The translations under genes and the position numbers were made by a program. Positions 28,837 through 37,260 of a DNA stretch of 64,000 bases are shown one piece after another. The notes beneath the pieces are model-generated. The model did not search any database. It had not been told where the DNA came from and saw only the letters and a program-made list of their open reading frames with translations. Position 1 is the stretch's first letter. Each line of letters begins with the position of its first letter. Source of the DNA: Victivallales bacterium (GTDB lineage: Bacteria; Verrucomicrobiota; Lentisphaeria; Oligosphaerales; Oligosphaeraceae); contig JAFZIJ010000063.1 in assembly GCA_017554445.1 (NCBI GenBank), positions 29,133 through 93,132 of the forward strand, in the 5' to 3' direction.

Positions 28837-30195
28837 ATGGCGATAGGCAATGACAGAAAATACCGGATGGACATGTGCCATGGGCCGTTGTTCAGCCAGA
28901 TCGTCCGTTTTTCGCTGCCGTTGTTCATGTCGCAGATGATTCAATTGCTGTTCAACGCGGCGGACTTGATCGTCGTCGGGCGGTATGCGCAGCATGAGGC
29001 GATGGCGGCGGTCGGTTCGACGGCGTCCGTGACGTTTTTGCTCATCAACGTGTTCTTCGGCCTGTCAATCGGCACGAACGTGATGGCGGCCAATTTCTAC
29101 GGCGCGAAAGACGACGTGAATCTGAGCCGCACGACGCATACGGCCATTTTGATCGCGTTATTGGGCGGCTTCCTGTCCGGCGGAATTGGATTCGGGCTGT
29201 CCCGCACGTTGTTGCGTATGATGTCGTCGCCGGAAAACGTCATCGACAAGGCGACGCTGTACATGCGTATCTATTTCATGGGCATGCCTTTCCTGCTGTT
29301 GTACAATTTCGGCAGCTCGATTCTCCGGGCGTTGGGTGACACGAAACGGCCGCTGATCTTTTTGGCGATCGCGGGAGTCATCAACGTCGTGCTGAACATG
29401 TACTTCGTGATTTGCCTGCATTGGGATGTGGCGGGCGTTGCAAGCGCGACGGTCATTTCGCAGGGCGTGTCCTGCGTGCTGGTTTTACGTGCGCTGATGA
29501 CGGCGGATGAAGACTGCCGGCTGCAATTGAGAAAGTTGCGCATCCATGGCACTATCCTCAAGAAAATGATGGGGATAGGACTTCCGGCCGCCGTGCAGGC
29601 GTCGTGCTTTTCATTGGCGAACGTCATCATCCAGGCCTCTGTCAATTCATTCGGTTCGCTGGCGATGGCTGGCAATGCGGCGGCAGTCAGCCTGGAGGGG
29701 ATGGTCTATGTCGGTTCGTTCACGTATCATCAGACGGCCATCAGTTTCGCGGGGCAGAATCTGGGCGGCCATGAATACGGCCGCATCAAACGGAGCTTCT
29801 GGTATTGCATGGCGCTGACGACGGCGATCTGCATCCTGATGGGATTCGGCGGATACATTTTCGGTCGCCAGCTGCTGGGCATCTACAATCCGGATCCGGA
29901 AGTGATCGACTGGGGGATGCGACGGCTGAAAGTCCTTTTCACGACGTATTTTCTGTGCGGCACGATGGATACCGTCAGCGGCGCGATGCGCGGCCTCGGT
30001 CATTCGCTCATGTCCGCGATTTCAAATCTGGCAGGCGTCTGTCTGTTGCGTATCGTCTGGATTTACACATACTTCCAGATGAATCGGACGATGGAATGCC
30101 TGATGATGACGTATCCGCTCTCATGGGGCGTCACGACGATGGTCAACGGCTTCGTCCTGTGGTATTTCATGCGGAAACTATTCCGTAATGATTAA
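28837..30195 (+). CDS. MATE-family efflux transporter
   Basis: A 452-residue inner-membrane protein with 12 predicted helices in two bundles. The MATE start is clear (LFSQIVRFSLPLFMSQMIQLLFNAADLIVVGRY), as are the repeats GIPLLLYNF-like GMPFLLLYNFGSSILRALGDT and GIGLPAAVQASCFSLANVIIQ in the second half. Members export drugs or metabolites against Na+ or H+. Start ATG 28837 has only a G-rich upstream stretch. It follows the giant lipoprotein after 45 bases; joint transcription is possible. Confidence 0.94.
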   Translation: MAIGNDRKYRMDMCHGPLFSQIVRFSLPLFMSQMIQLLFNAADLIVVGRYAQHEAMAAVGSTASVTFLLINVFFGLSIGTNVMAANFYGAKDDVNLSRTTHTAILIALLGGFLSGGIGFGLSRTLLRMMSSPENVIDKATLYMRIYFMGMPFLLLYNFGSSILRALGDTKRPLIFLAIAGVINVVLNMYFVICLHWDVAGVASATVISQGVSCVLVLRALMTADEDCRLQLRKLRIHGTILKKMMGIGLPAAVQASCFSLANVIIQASVNSFGSLAMAGNAAAVSLEGMVYVGSFTYHQTAISFAGQNLGGHEYGRIKRSFWYCMALTTAICILMGFGGYIFGRQLLGIYNPDPEVIDWGMRRLKVLFTTYFLCGTMDTVSGAMRGLGHSLMSAISNLAGVCLLRIVWIYTYFQMNRTMECLMMTYPLSWGVTTMVNGFVLWYFMRKLFRND

Positions 30196-30206
30196 TGATT
30201 AATGAT
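30186..30206. repeat. Heptamer tandem repeat (TAATGAT)x3
   Basis: Three perfect copies of TAATGAT. The first two include the last codons and TAA stop of the MATE gene, so the repeat begins inside the coding end. Confidence 0.9.
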
Positions 30207-30237
30207 TTGGGATGCAATTAATATCAAATCACTTACG

Positions 30238-30999
30238 CTATAGCTTCTCCCATTGCGCGATGGGGAGCTGGTGGGCGTTAAGATTAGGAATAGCCTGTTT
30301 CAAACGATCCAGATCATCGCGAATATAGGTCTGATCCAAAGGGACGGTATATTCATCGTGATGCGTGGGAATCAGGCACTTGAAGTGAATGTTGCGCATG
30401 AGCAGATCCGGAAATCCGGGCTTCCAACGGCTGATGCCGCAGAAAAGCCAGTCACAGTCCGAACCGCTCATGGACGGTATATGGATATTGGCGGAACCAA
30501 TATTCATAAGTGTTTTGCCTTCAAGTTCGATGACAAATGAAAAGACTTCACCGCAACGCCATGCAGAACAACGGTTCAATGTTTCCAACGGCGGTGGGGC
30601 GTCATAGCAAGGTTGTAAATCATCACTACCCATGTGCCGTGATTCCAAGGCTGTGACAAAGACGCCGCCGGGCATTTCAATGACTTCGCCGTAGGTCAAT
30701 TCATGGAGATTCTTTTCCGATACGCCAAATGATCGCATGATGTTGCATGCTGTACGGGAGGCGTATAGCACCGTGTCCGTCTTTTTGATCAGATACGGCA
30801 TGTCCGGCAGATGATCCCAGTGGGCATGTGTCATCAAGACGAAATCTGGCTTGGATGTCAAGTACTTATCGACTTCCGACGGAACACAGAACCTTTTGTT
30901 GTCACGGCTGACATACGGATCGATCATGAAGGAGCCATTGGCGTGTTTGAATTCCAAGGCATTGGTTCCATACCATTTTACTTTCAATTGATCATTCAT
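30238..30999 (-). CDS. UlaG-like MBL-fold metallohydrolase
   Basis: A 253-residue cytosolic protein with the metallo-beta-lactamase fold. The metal-binding motif is THAHWDHLPD (about 76-85); further ligands are plausible at ESRHMGSDD and the late PTHHDEYT. The start VKWYGTNALEFKHANGSFMIDPY matches the UlaG/L-ascorbate-6-phosphate lactonase and related phosphodiesterase branch. The substrate is unknown. It converges on the MATE gene (42 bases between stops) and follows the sialidase gene in the same direction. Confidence 0.82.
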   Translation of the reverse strand: MNDQLKVKWYGTNALEFKHANGSFMIDPYVSRDNKRFCVPSEVDKYLTSKPDFVLMTHAHWDHLPDMPYLIKKTDTVLYASRTACNIMRSFGVSEKNLHELTYGEVIEMPGGVFVTALESRHMGSDDLQPCYDAPPPLETLNRCSAWRCGEVFSFVIELEGKTLMNIGSANIHIPSMSGSDCDWLFCGISRWKPGFPDLLMRNIHFKCLIPTHHDEYTVPLDQTYIRDDLDRLKQAIPNLNAHQLPIAQWEKL

Positions 31000-31048
31000 A
31001 ATTATTTATCGATACGTTTGTTATAATTGCTGAATGCCTGATGGCTTT

Positions 31049-31072
31049 CAACGGCGGGGACGCCGTCGTTAC
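31049..31072 (+). repeat. Dispersed GC-rich element, right half only (copy 2)
   Basis: CAACGGCGGGGACGCCGTCGTTAC differs by one or two bases from the unit repeated at the right edge of the window (CAACGGCGAGACGCC then GTCGTTAC). It lies immediately after the sialidase stop, with seven-base hairpin arms around the centre. Confidence 0.7.
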
Positions 31073-31074
31073 TA

Positions 31075-32787
31075 TCAAAAATCCCATCCGATGTAGGAGA
31101 CATCTACGGTGCCGTAGATGTCGGATGAGCCGTCGCCGAAGGCGATGGACGGCGTGCCTTCGCAGGGATTGAGTTTGGCTGTAAAGAGCGGCGTGTCATC
31201 GCCTTGCTTATGGAACGACCATGTGCCGCTAGACGCGTCCATCTTCATCGTGAAGGCGTGGAAACGGAAGACGCCGATGTCGTAGTCGAACTTCTTCATG
31301 CTTTTGCCGTCGAGATAGTAAATGGCGTTGCGTGCAAAACGCGCGTAGCCGTTGAAGCCTTTGGAATCAGCGGTGGAGCCGACATTGCCGCAGACATGGA
31401 ACTGCGGTTTGTCAAGACCGTCCTCCGCAAGGCGGAATTCGAAGGAAACGGTCATTTTCTGCGCGCCTTCAACAGGTTCCATCGCACGGAAAAGGGCCCA
31501 TTCGGAATTGGCGACGACTTTGTTGTCGCCATGGTTGACAAGATGGAGGACGGGATGGGGCCGTTCCGGAATGGTGATGATTTCGTATGTTGCGGGCTGG
31601 TTGGGGCTATTGGGGCGGTAGTTGTATGGGAAGGCGATGTCCCGTTCCTGTGGCAGTTTGCCGTCCGTTGGAGAATAGAACGTTGAAAGTCCTTTGGCGC
31701 GAGGGTCTTCTGGCGCAGAGTTGTCTATTTTGACTAGCTTGTAGCGGCAGGCATGGATGTAGGAAAAAGCGGTAGGGCTGCGAGTGGGGCCGAAATTGCT
31801 TTCATCGAAGAGGACGAGCAGTTCGGACGGGGCGGTTTCGATGACGGTCGCGTAGCTGCTGCCGGCTCCGTGGTAGAGGCGGACTGACTGGAAATGTTCC
31901 GCCGTGCCCGTGAAGTCAATGAGCAGATAGACGTCCGGACGGCCGGAAATGGCGACGACTGTTCCATCGGAAAGTCTTGTCATATAAGGAGCTGCGGCTC
32001 CTTGAAAGAAGTTGAGCGTGGTTGCTTCGGACCATGTGAGGCCGCCGTCGGAACTGAACTTTTGCCTAAGGTGGTCGTTGCCGCCGTCGCGATAGAGAGC
32101 GGTGATGCGGCCATCTGTCAGTTCGCAGAGCGTGGCTTCGTTGGGGCCTTCGGCGGTGGTGGCCTGCGGATCATCTGCGAGAATGGAATGGAATTTCCAA
32201 GTCATTCCATCATCGTCGGATGCGATGATAAAGGAATGGTTCTTCTTCTCGTCTTTTCGCGTGCCGTAGGCGCAGGCGAGAAGACATCCGTTTTTGAGAC
32301 GGATGACGGCGCGGTGTGTATGGAAGGAGCATTCAAAAGGAAGTTCGACGGTAACTTTGGTAACGAGCTCCTTTTTATGCGATGTGTCGTCATAACGGAG
32401 TATGGAAAGTTGATGGCTGGCGGCCTGTTTGTGGTTCCAGCAACTGATCTGGATTTTCTCGCCTTTTCGATTCTGGAAGGAATTGATGCCGCAGACACCT
32501 GAAGCGGCGTGTTGCCAAGTCTTTCCGTTGTCGAACGATATGTCGCTGCAACCGTATTCCGTGATGGTGTGGATGCCTTTCGAATGGTTGAGATGGATGG
32601 AGCCGTCGTCATAGCGTGTGGCGAAGCAGAAATTCATGTCTTCCGGGCCGGATTCCACGATGGAAGATTCGACGGGCACGAGCTTTGCGCCGTGCAGGCG
32701 GTAATCATGCGCATAGAGCGTATGGGCCAAGCAGGTTGATTGGGCTAGGCAGGCGAGGGCGATGCAGGATAGGTGGAAAGCATTCAT
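31075..32787 (-). CDS. Exported sialidase-like BNR protein with C-terminal beta-sandwich
   Basis: A 570-residue protein with a signal peptide (about 1-22). The six-bladed-propeller sialidase fold is supported by Asp boxes SFDNGKTW, SDDDGMTW and SSDGGLTW and by an arginine-rich beginning of the blades. GH33 members remove terminal sialic acids. Not every catalytic residue could be placed, so other BNR-fold hydrolases are possible. Residues about 375-570 look like a LamG/jelly-roll domain, which may bind glycans. It follows dus by 23 bases in the same direction, an odd pairing with RNA enzymes. Confidence 0.75.
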   Translation of the reverse strand: MNAFHLSCIALACLAQSTCLAHTLYAHDYRLHGAKLVPVESSIVESGPEDMNFCFATRYDDGSIHLNHSKGIHTITEYGCSDISFDNGKTWQHAASGVCGINSFQNRKGEKIQISCWNHKQAASHQLSILRYDDTSHKKELVTKVTVELPFECSFHTHRAVIRLKNGCLLACAYGTRKDEKKNHSFIIASDDDGMTWKFHSILADDPQATTAEGPNEATLCELTDGRITALYRDGGNDHLRQKFSSDGGLTWSEATTLNFFQGAAAPYMTRLSDGTVVAISGRPDVYLLIDFTGTAEHFQSVRLYHGAGSSYATVIETAPSELLVLFDESNFGPTRSPTAFSYIHACRYKLVKIDNSAPEDPRAKGLSTFYSPTDGKLPQERDIAFPYNYRPNSPNQPATYEIITIPERPHPVLHLVNHGDNKVVANSEWALFRAMEPVEGAQKMTVSFEFRLAEDGLDKPQFHVCGNVGSTADSKGFNGYARFARNAIYYLDGKSMKKFDYDIGVFRFHAFTMKMDASSGTWSFHKQGDDTPLFTAKLNPCEGTPSIAFGDGSSDIYGTVDVSYIGWDF

Positions 32788-32810
32788 GGCAGTTTGTGGA
32801 AAGTATTTAT

Positions 32811-33710
32811 TTATAAGGTGATGGAGGATTCAATGACGGATGGTGCGATGGAGAGATAATCGTCCATCGTGCGGGATTTGAGCAGCTTTTTGCGCAGATG
32901 CGGCTCTGCCTTCGGCAGGAAATAGTCCCAAACGGTTTTGAGTTTGGGAAGTGGTTGTTCAATGTCTTGAAGTTCAACGACTAGCGCCTTATGAAAAGCC
33001 ATCAGAAGCGTAAGACGGCTTGCTGTGTCGATGGTGCCTTCTTTGATTTCCAATCCGAGCAGTGGATTGGCCAGAAGGCCGCGGCCGATCATGACGTCGC
33101 GATAGGGCGCAGCGTCTTCAATCGTTTGGATGTCGCCATTGTAAATGACGGGATGGATGGAATTTTGGACAAAAAAACGGAATCTTTCCATGTCCAGATC
33201 GCCGCTGTATTGCTGTTTGCCAAGACGCGGATGGACGACGATGTGACGCAACGGCGCGTCGTTGAGCAACGGAATGAGCGGCGGCAGTTCATCTGTCGTG
33301 TCGAGCCCGATGCGCATTTTGACGGAAAATTCGATTTGCGGATAGTTGGAAAGAGCTGACAAAACGGATTTTACTGCGTCTGGAAACGGCAGAATCCCTG
33401 CACCATAGCCATGCTGTGTGACTTTTGGAAAAGGACAGCCGAAATTCAAATCGACTTTTATATAGCCTGCCTTTTGGATCGGTTTGAGCAATGTTTCCAG
33501 TTCTTCCGGCGATTTGACAAGAACTTGCGGAACTGTGTTATACGGATTCCGCATGGGATATCTGAGTTCGCGCAAGTCTTTGGGGCGCAGTTCGTTCTTT
33601 TCAAGACGGATGAACGGCATGACATATTCGTCCACACCGCCTATGACGGTTTGGTGTGCACGGCGGTAGAAAGCCTCTGTATAGCCTTGAAGCGGAGCGA
33701 AATAGATCAT
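32811..33710 (-). CDS. dus: tRNA-dihydrouridine synthase (DusC-like)
   Basis: A 299-residue FMN-dependent TIM-barrel enzyme that reduces uridines in tRNA. It has the N-terminal FAPLQGYTEAFYRRAH, the catalytic-cysteine region VDLNFGCPFPKVTQHGYGAGIL, KMRIGL in the barrel, HPRLGKQQYSG and the FMN phosphate motif VMIGRGLLANPLL. Length is slightly short for the family, near DusC. It is directly after orn (8 bases) and before the sialidase gene. Confidence 0.9.
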   Translation of the reverse strand: MIYFAPLQGYTEAFYRRAHQTVIGGVDEYVMPFIRLEKNELRPKDLRELRYPMRNPYNTVPQVLVKSPEELETLLKPIQKAGYIKVDLNFGCPFPKVTQHGYGAGILPFPDAVKSVLSALSNYPQIEFSVKMRIGLDTTDELPPLIPLLNDAPLRHIVVHPRLGKQQYSGDLDMERFRFFVQNSIHPVIYNGDIQTIEDAAPYRDVMIGRGLLANPLLGLEIKEGTIDTASRLTLLMAFHKALVVELQDIEQPLPKLKTVWDYFLPKAEPHLRKKLLKSRTMDDYLSIAPSVIESSITL

Positions 33711-33718
33711 GTCGGACG

Positions 33719-34258
33719 TTAGCGGATGAAATGTTTGCGGTAGTAGCGGAGCTCTTCGATGGATTCACGGATATCATCGAGAGCGAGATGGCATTCGCGT
33801 TTCGTGAAGCCCGGCATGATCTCGGGAGCCCAGAGATTCGCAAGTATCTTCAATGTACTGACATCGAGATTGCGGTAATGCAGATAATCGTGGAGTTTCG
33901 GCATGTAGCGGTAGATGAAACGGCGGTCTTGACAGATGCTGTTGCCGCAGATCGGGCTGGCCTGTGGCGGGACGTATTGCGCGATGAAATCAAGCGTGCC
34001 TTTTTCGGCTTCCGCCACCGAGACGCCCTGTGATTCGCAACGGGCAAGCAGACCTGACTGCGAATGATGCGTCTTGCACCAGTCGCTCATGCCGTCGAGA
34101 ATCTCCTGCGGCTGGCGGACGGCATAGACGGGGCCTTCCGCGAGAATATTCAAATCTTTGTCCGTGATGATGGTGGCGATTTCGAGAATCTTGTCGATTT
34201 CCGGGCGGAGGCCCGTCATTTCCATGTCGATCCAGATGAGATTGGTATTGTCTTGCAT
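33719..34258 (-). CDS. orn: Oligoribonuclease
   Basis: A 179-residue DEDDh 3'-5' exonuclease that degrades short oligoribonucleotides to mononucleotides. Exo I is WIDMEMTGL with Asp and Glu, Exo II is around [11 protein letters not shown], and Exo III carries [10 protein letters not shown]. Size is right for Orn. The start codon at 34258 has no ribosome site. Instead a 7-base tandem repeat comes to within a few bases of it, so repeat changes could alter translation start context. Confidence 0.95.
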   Translation of the reverse strand: MQDNTNLIWIDMEMTGLRPEIDKILEIATIITDKDLNILAEGPVYAVRQPQEILDGMSDWCKTHHSQSGLLARCESQGVSVAEAEKGTLDFIAQYVPPQASPICGNSICQDRRFIYRYMPKLHDYLHYRNLDVSTLKILANLWAPEIMPGFTKRECHLALDDIRESIEELRYYRKHFIR

Positions 34259-34261
34259 TTT

Positions 34262-34418
34262 TAGTGGGTAGTGATTAGTGGTTAGTGGTTAGTGGTTAGT
34301 GGTTAGTGAACTGCGTAGCAGTGGTAGGAATTCAGCCGTGGTTGCAACCCACGGGAGATTAGTGGTTAGTGAACTGCGTAGCAGTGGTAGGAATCTAGCC
34401 GTGGGTGTAACCCACGGG
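34262..34418. repeat. Composite repeat: TAGTGGT heptamers plus two copies of a 63-base hairpin unit
   Basis: Seven heptamers of the TAGTGGT type run from 34262 to about 34310. A 63-base unit beginning TTAGTGGTTAGTGAACTGCG then occurs twice (34296-34358 and 34359-34418). It carries GTAGCAGTGGTAGGAAT and a CCGTGGGT/ACCCACGG hairpin, perfect in the second copy (34399-34406 with 34410-34417). The array fills the space between the gldA-like stop and the orn start. Confidence 0.88.
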
Positions 34419-35534
34419 TTAGAGTAAGATGATGGTTTTGATGGCTTTACGAAGTTTGTCTGCGCCGTCGGCGGGGGCGTCGGCCATGGCGGAGGATGTA
34501 TTGATGAATTCAAAGCAGTCGTCGAACGCTTTTTGCGTGGCGGGTATGCCGAGTTCGTTGAGGGAGGCGGGGAGGTTCAATGCGCGGAGGCGTTTGGCGA
34601 ACGCTTCAGAGCCTGCCGCGTCACCGTTGTAGTGGAGCTGTGCGACAAGGCCGATGGCGACGAGTTCACCGTGCAGGAACGAAGCGCCTTCTTTCGTAAA
34701 GAACGTTCGGACATAGAGATAGAACTTATGGGCGATGGCGCTTTGATTACGGCCGTTCGCCAGGCCGGAAATCAGCCCCGCGTTGACGATGGAATAATAA
34801 ACGACGTCTTCGATCGTCTTGGTATGACGATGGTTGCGAATATCGTCGCAGGCGGTTTCCAATTTGCGATCCAGTTCGTCGTAGATGAAATCCGCAAGAA
34901 CATGGCAGGAAGCGAAGCCGGGCGCGAGATCGTCTGGATCCATGCCGACCATGCGCTGTTCGATTTCGATCTTTTTGGACATGGCGTCCAAAGCTCCGGA
35001 CGCGAGCAGTCGCGGCGGTTGCGCGGAGAGTATGTCCATGTCCAATAGCGCGGCGGCAATCTCCCATTTGTATTTGGGGCTGCCGAGCGATTTGCCGTCT
35101 TCGTCGTAGCAGACGGAGAGCGGCGTGTAGGCGGCGCAGGTGGCGCTGGACGTCGGAATCGTGATGAGCGGAAGCTTCGTGAATTCCGCCAGAAGTTTCG
35201 AAAAGTCGAGAATGACGCCGCCACCGACGCCGATGATGACATCGTATCCGTGCAACATTCCTTGTCGTACCATGCGCTCCGCAACGGATGGACTGCAGTA
35301 ACCGTTGTGGATCAGGCTCTTGAATGGTATTTCGGCGTCTGACAAAGTCTTATCCAATAGCGGCAGGGCGATTTTGGCGGAGACATCCGTGCAGACGATG
35401 AGCGGATGACGGCCGACGCGGCTGATTTCGTCCGCGCAATGGGAGAGCAGGCCGTATTCCTGCCGGAAACGGCCACAGCCGAATTTAAAGGCGTCGTCTA
35501 ATTTGTAATTGAGTTCGAATGACATATGCTGCAT
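34419..35534 (-). CDS. Glycerol dehydrogenase-like iron-dependent alcohol dehydrogenase
   Basis: A 371-residue member of the Fe-ADH/GldA branch. The NAD motif is GVGGGVILDFSKLLA (about 102-116), followed by the diagnostic ITIPTSSATCAAYTPLSVCYDEDG. Metal ligands are plausible at SGALDAMSKKIE and at two later histidines, IAHKFYLY and FLHGELVAIG. GldA oxidises glycerol to dihydroxyacetone; related enzymes act on glycerol-1-phosphate or other polyols, so the substrate is uncertain. There is no good ribosome site; a nine-base repeat lies just upstream. Confidence 0.85.
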   Translation of the reverse strand: MQHMSFELNYKLDDAFKFGCGRFRQEYGLLSHCADEISRVGRHPLIVCTDVSAKIALPLLDKTLSDAEIPFKSLIHNGYCSPSVAERMVRQGMLHGYDVIIGVGGGVILDFSKLLAEFTKLPLITIPTSSATCAAYTPLSVCYDEDGKSLGSPKYKWEIAAALLDMDILSAQPPRLLASGALDAMSKKIEIEQRMVGMDPDDLAPGFASCHVLADFIYDELDRKLETACDDIRNHRHTKTIEDVVYYSIVNAGLISGLANGRNQSAIAHKFYLYVRTFFTKEGASFLHGELVAIGLVAQLHYNGDAAGSEAFAKRLRALNLPASLNELGIPATQKAFDDCFEFINTSSAMADAPADGADKLRKAIKTIILL

Positions 35535-35838
35535 AATGATAGTTTATGAAACCACAGATCACACAGATTAAACAGATTTTTCAGATGTCCTCGCCGCCGA
35601 AAGCCCCGGTGCTAATGGTCTTGGGCAGACATGATATGACAGATTGCTGATTGTCAGGATGGCTTTCCGGCGGCTCGGCGGTTGTGAAAGCGCTTCGCGC
35701 GACAGAAAAGCGCATGGCAAAATCTTTGTCAAAAAACAAGAAAATGAACAATAGCAGTACGAATCTTTTTTGATTGAATCTATACTTTATATGATTTTCG
35801 GAAAACATCCATGAGAAGAATGAAAAATGCGCGGTCTG
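35535..35838. other. Gene-free spacer with nine-base CAGAT repeat
   Basis: No convincing gene is present. Four CAGAT words occur exactly nine bases apart (35555, 35564, 35573, 35582), of the ACACAGATT type seen between genes in many genomes. TGTGAAAGCGCTTCGCG at 35683-35699 resembles a LacI-family operator half and may control the gldA-like gene, with low certainty. A 75-codon minus frame (35581-35808) has no domain and no ribosome site and was not called. Confidence 0.5.
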
Positions 35839-36801
35839 TCAGCGGATTCTGCGGAGTTGGAGGCGGAAATCTGCGGTCTGCCGCGTCCAGAAATCGCGCG
35901 AATTCCATTCAGGGAATTTGATGTTGAAATTTGCGTCGTCCTGCTGGCGTGCGCACCACGCGAGAAAGTAGAGCATGCGCATGGCGCGGAGCGGTTCGAT
36001 GAGGCGGAGTGTCCGTTCGTCGAAACTGCGGAAGAGACGGTAGCCTTTCAGAAAGGCGTTGATGAGCGGACGGCATTGGCTTGGTTCATCCGGCAACAGC
36101 ATCCAGAGGTCCTGTACAGGCGGGCCGACGACCATGTCGTCGAAATCAATCAGAAAGAGCCCTTCGTCGGGGCGGTCTAAGATGTTGAGATTGTGGCAGT
36201 CACCGTGGATGCGGATAAGCTCCGTATCGTCTGGAAACGAACGGATGCAGGCGTCGATGATTTGTTCGGCGACTTCCAGAATTTGGTAGCGCGAATCAAG
36301 CGGAATGGCTTCTGATTCCTGCAAGTAGTTGAAATCATCAACGGACGTTCTGGCGGGATGGAGGATGCAGCGGTGGTTGGCCTCCGCCTGTTCGCCAACG
36401 GCATGGACGCGGCCTAACAGCGATCCAAGTCGTTGCCATTGAGCGGGAAGCGTGCTGTCAAACGGAAAACCACCCATCTTCGGAAAGACGGCGAAGAAAA
36501 TGCCGTCCTGCTGCGCGAGCGTGTCGCCGTTGGCAAAAGCGGCGGGTGCGACGACGGGAATTTCCGCGTCTTGGCAGTCGAGCATGAAATCGTGTTCATC
36601 ACGGATGGCGGCTTCTGCCCATCTTCCTGGACGATAGAACTTTGCGATGAAGGGCAGCCCGTCCCGCGTGTTCATTTCATAGACGCGGTTGATATGGCTC
36701 GGGCATGGGCGGACAAACGATTCGACTGGTGTGCCGAGGGCGTGTTCGACCATGTCAACGGCATGTGCGGGCGTCAGATTGGCAAATGATTGCAACGACA
36801 T
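35839..36801 (-). CDS. srkA: SrkA/YihE-like stress-response protein kinase
   Basis: A 320-residue kinase of the APH/choline-kinase fold. An ATP-binding lysine lies in PFIAKFYRPGRW, the catalytic loop is RIHGDCHNLNIL, and the metal site is LIDFDDMV. These match E. coli SrkA (YihE), a Ser/Thr kinase protecting against stress-linked death. The N-terminal region ALGTPVESFVRPCPSHINRVYEM also fits. It lies 4 bases after the small hypothetical gene on the same strand. Confidence 0.85.
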   Translation of the reverse strand: MSLQSFANLTPAHAVDMVEHALGTPVESFVRPCPSHINRVYEMNTRDGLPFIAKFYRPGRWAEAAIRDEHDFMLDCQDAEIPVVAPAAFANGDTLAQQDGIFFAVFPKMGGFPFDSTLPAQWQRLGSLLGRVHAVGEQAEANHRCILHPARTSVDDFNYLQESEAIPLDSRYQILEVAEQIIDACIRSFPDDTELIRIHGDCHNLNILDRPDEGLFLIDFDDMVVGPPVQDLWMLLPDEPSQCRPLINAFLKGYRLFRSFDERTLRLIEPLRAMRMLYFLAWCARQQDDANFNIKFPEWNSRDFWTRQTADFRLQLRRIR

Positions 36802-36804
36802 GGG

Positions 36805-37104
36805 TTATAGTGTCGGATCGACGTCTGGATTGAACAGCTGGATGCTGTCGTCCAGTTTCACAAAGACAAAATATTCAGCATCTTGCAACAATTTTGTGCC
36901 GTCGCTTGGCATGATGTTGGGAATAGAGATATTCGGAATCGTGAAGACGGCGCCATGCTTGTCGATGACGCTGACGCGGCCGCGGTCGATGGAGGCTCGG
37001 CCGCGCATGCACTGCAGCTGGACCTTTTCCGTGACGGGATCGAGCACTTTGACGAAAACGACGCAGAATTTGCGTCCTTCCAGTTGATTGAGATTTGGTA
37101 TCAT
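36805..37104 (-). CDS. Small hypothetical protein upstream of srkA
   Basis: A 99-residue soluble protein, beta-rich and not recognised: MIPNLNQLEGRKFCVVFVKV start, ending in DDSIQLFNPDVDPTL. It may be a small barrel or OB-like domain. Its stop is four bases from the srkA start, so the two are likely cotranslated. No clear ribosome site. Confidence 0.6.
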   Translation of the reverse strand: MIPNLNQLEGRKFCVVFVKVLDPVTEKVQLQCMRGRASIDRGRVSVIDKHGAVFTIPNISIPNIMPSDGTKLLQDAEYFVFVKLDDSIQLFNPDVDPTL

Positions 37105-37185
37105 GGTGGTATGGCCGTGGCGTTTTTATTGAAAAAAGTCGTCAGTCGGATTGTTTTTATAAAAATATAGTATGATTTTGTTTGC

Positions 37186-37215
37186 TTGCTAGGAAAAATG
37201 TCAATATGTTATAAT
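37186..37215 (+). promoter_or_regulatory. Candidate sigma-70-type promoter of the acyltransferase-like gene
   Basis: TTGCTA at 37186-37191 and a perfect TATAAT at 37210-37215, with an 18-base spacer. It lies 45 bases before the chosen ATG. Confidence 0.5.
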
Positions 37216-37260
37216 CATGGAGACGATCAGGCGGGACAATGGCATGCAAAGGAAGATATC

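Noticed and set aside
35581..35808. 75-codon minus-strand frame with a hydrophobic start
   Set aside because: No ribosome site, contains the CAGAT repeat area at its end, and the second half has no protein-like pattern.
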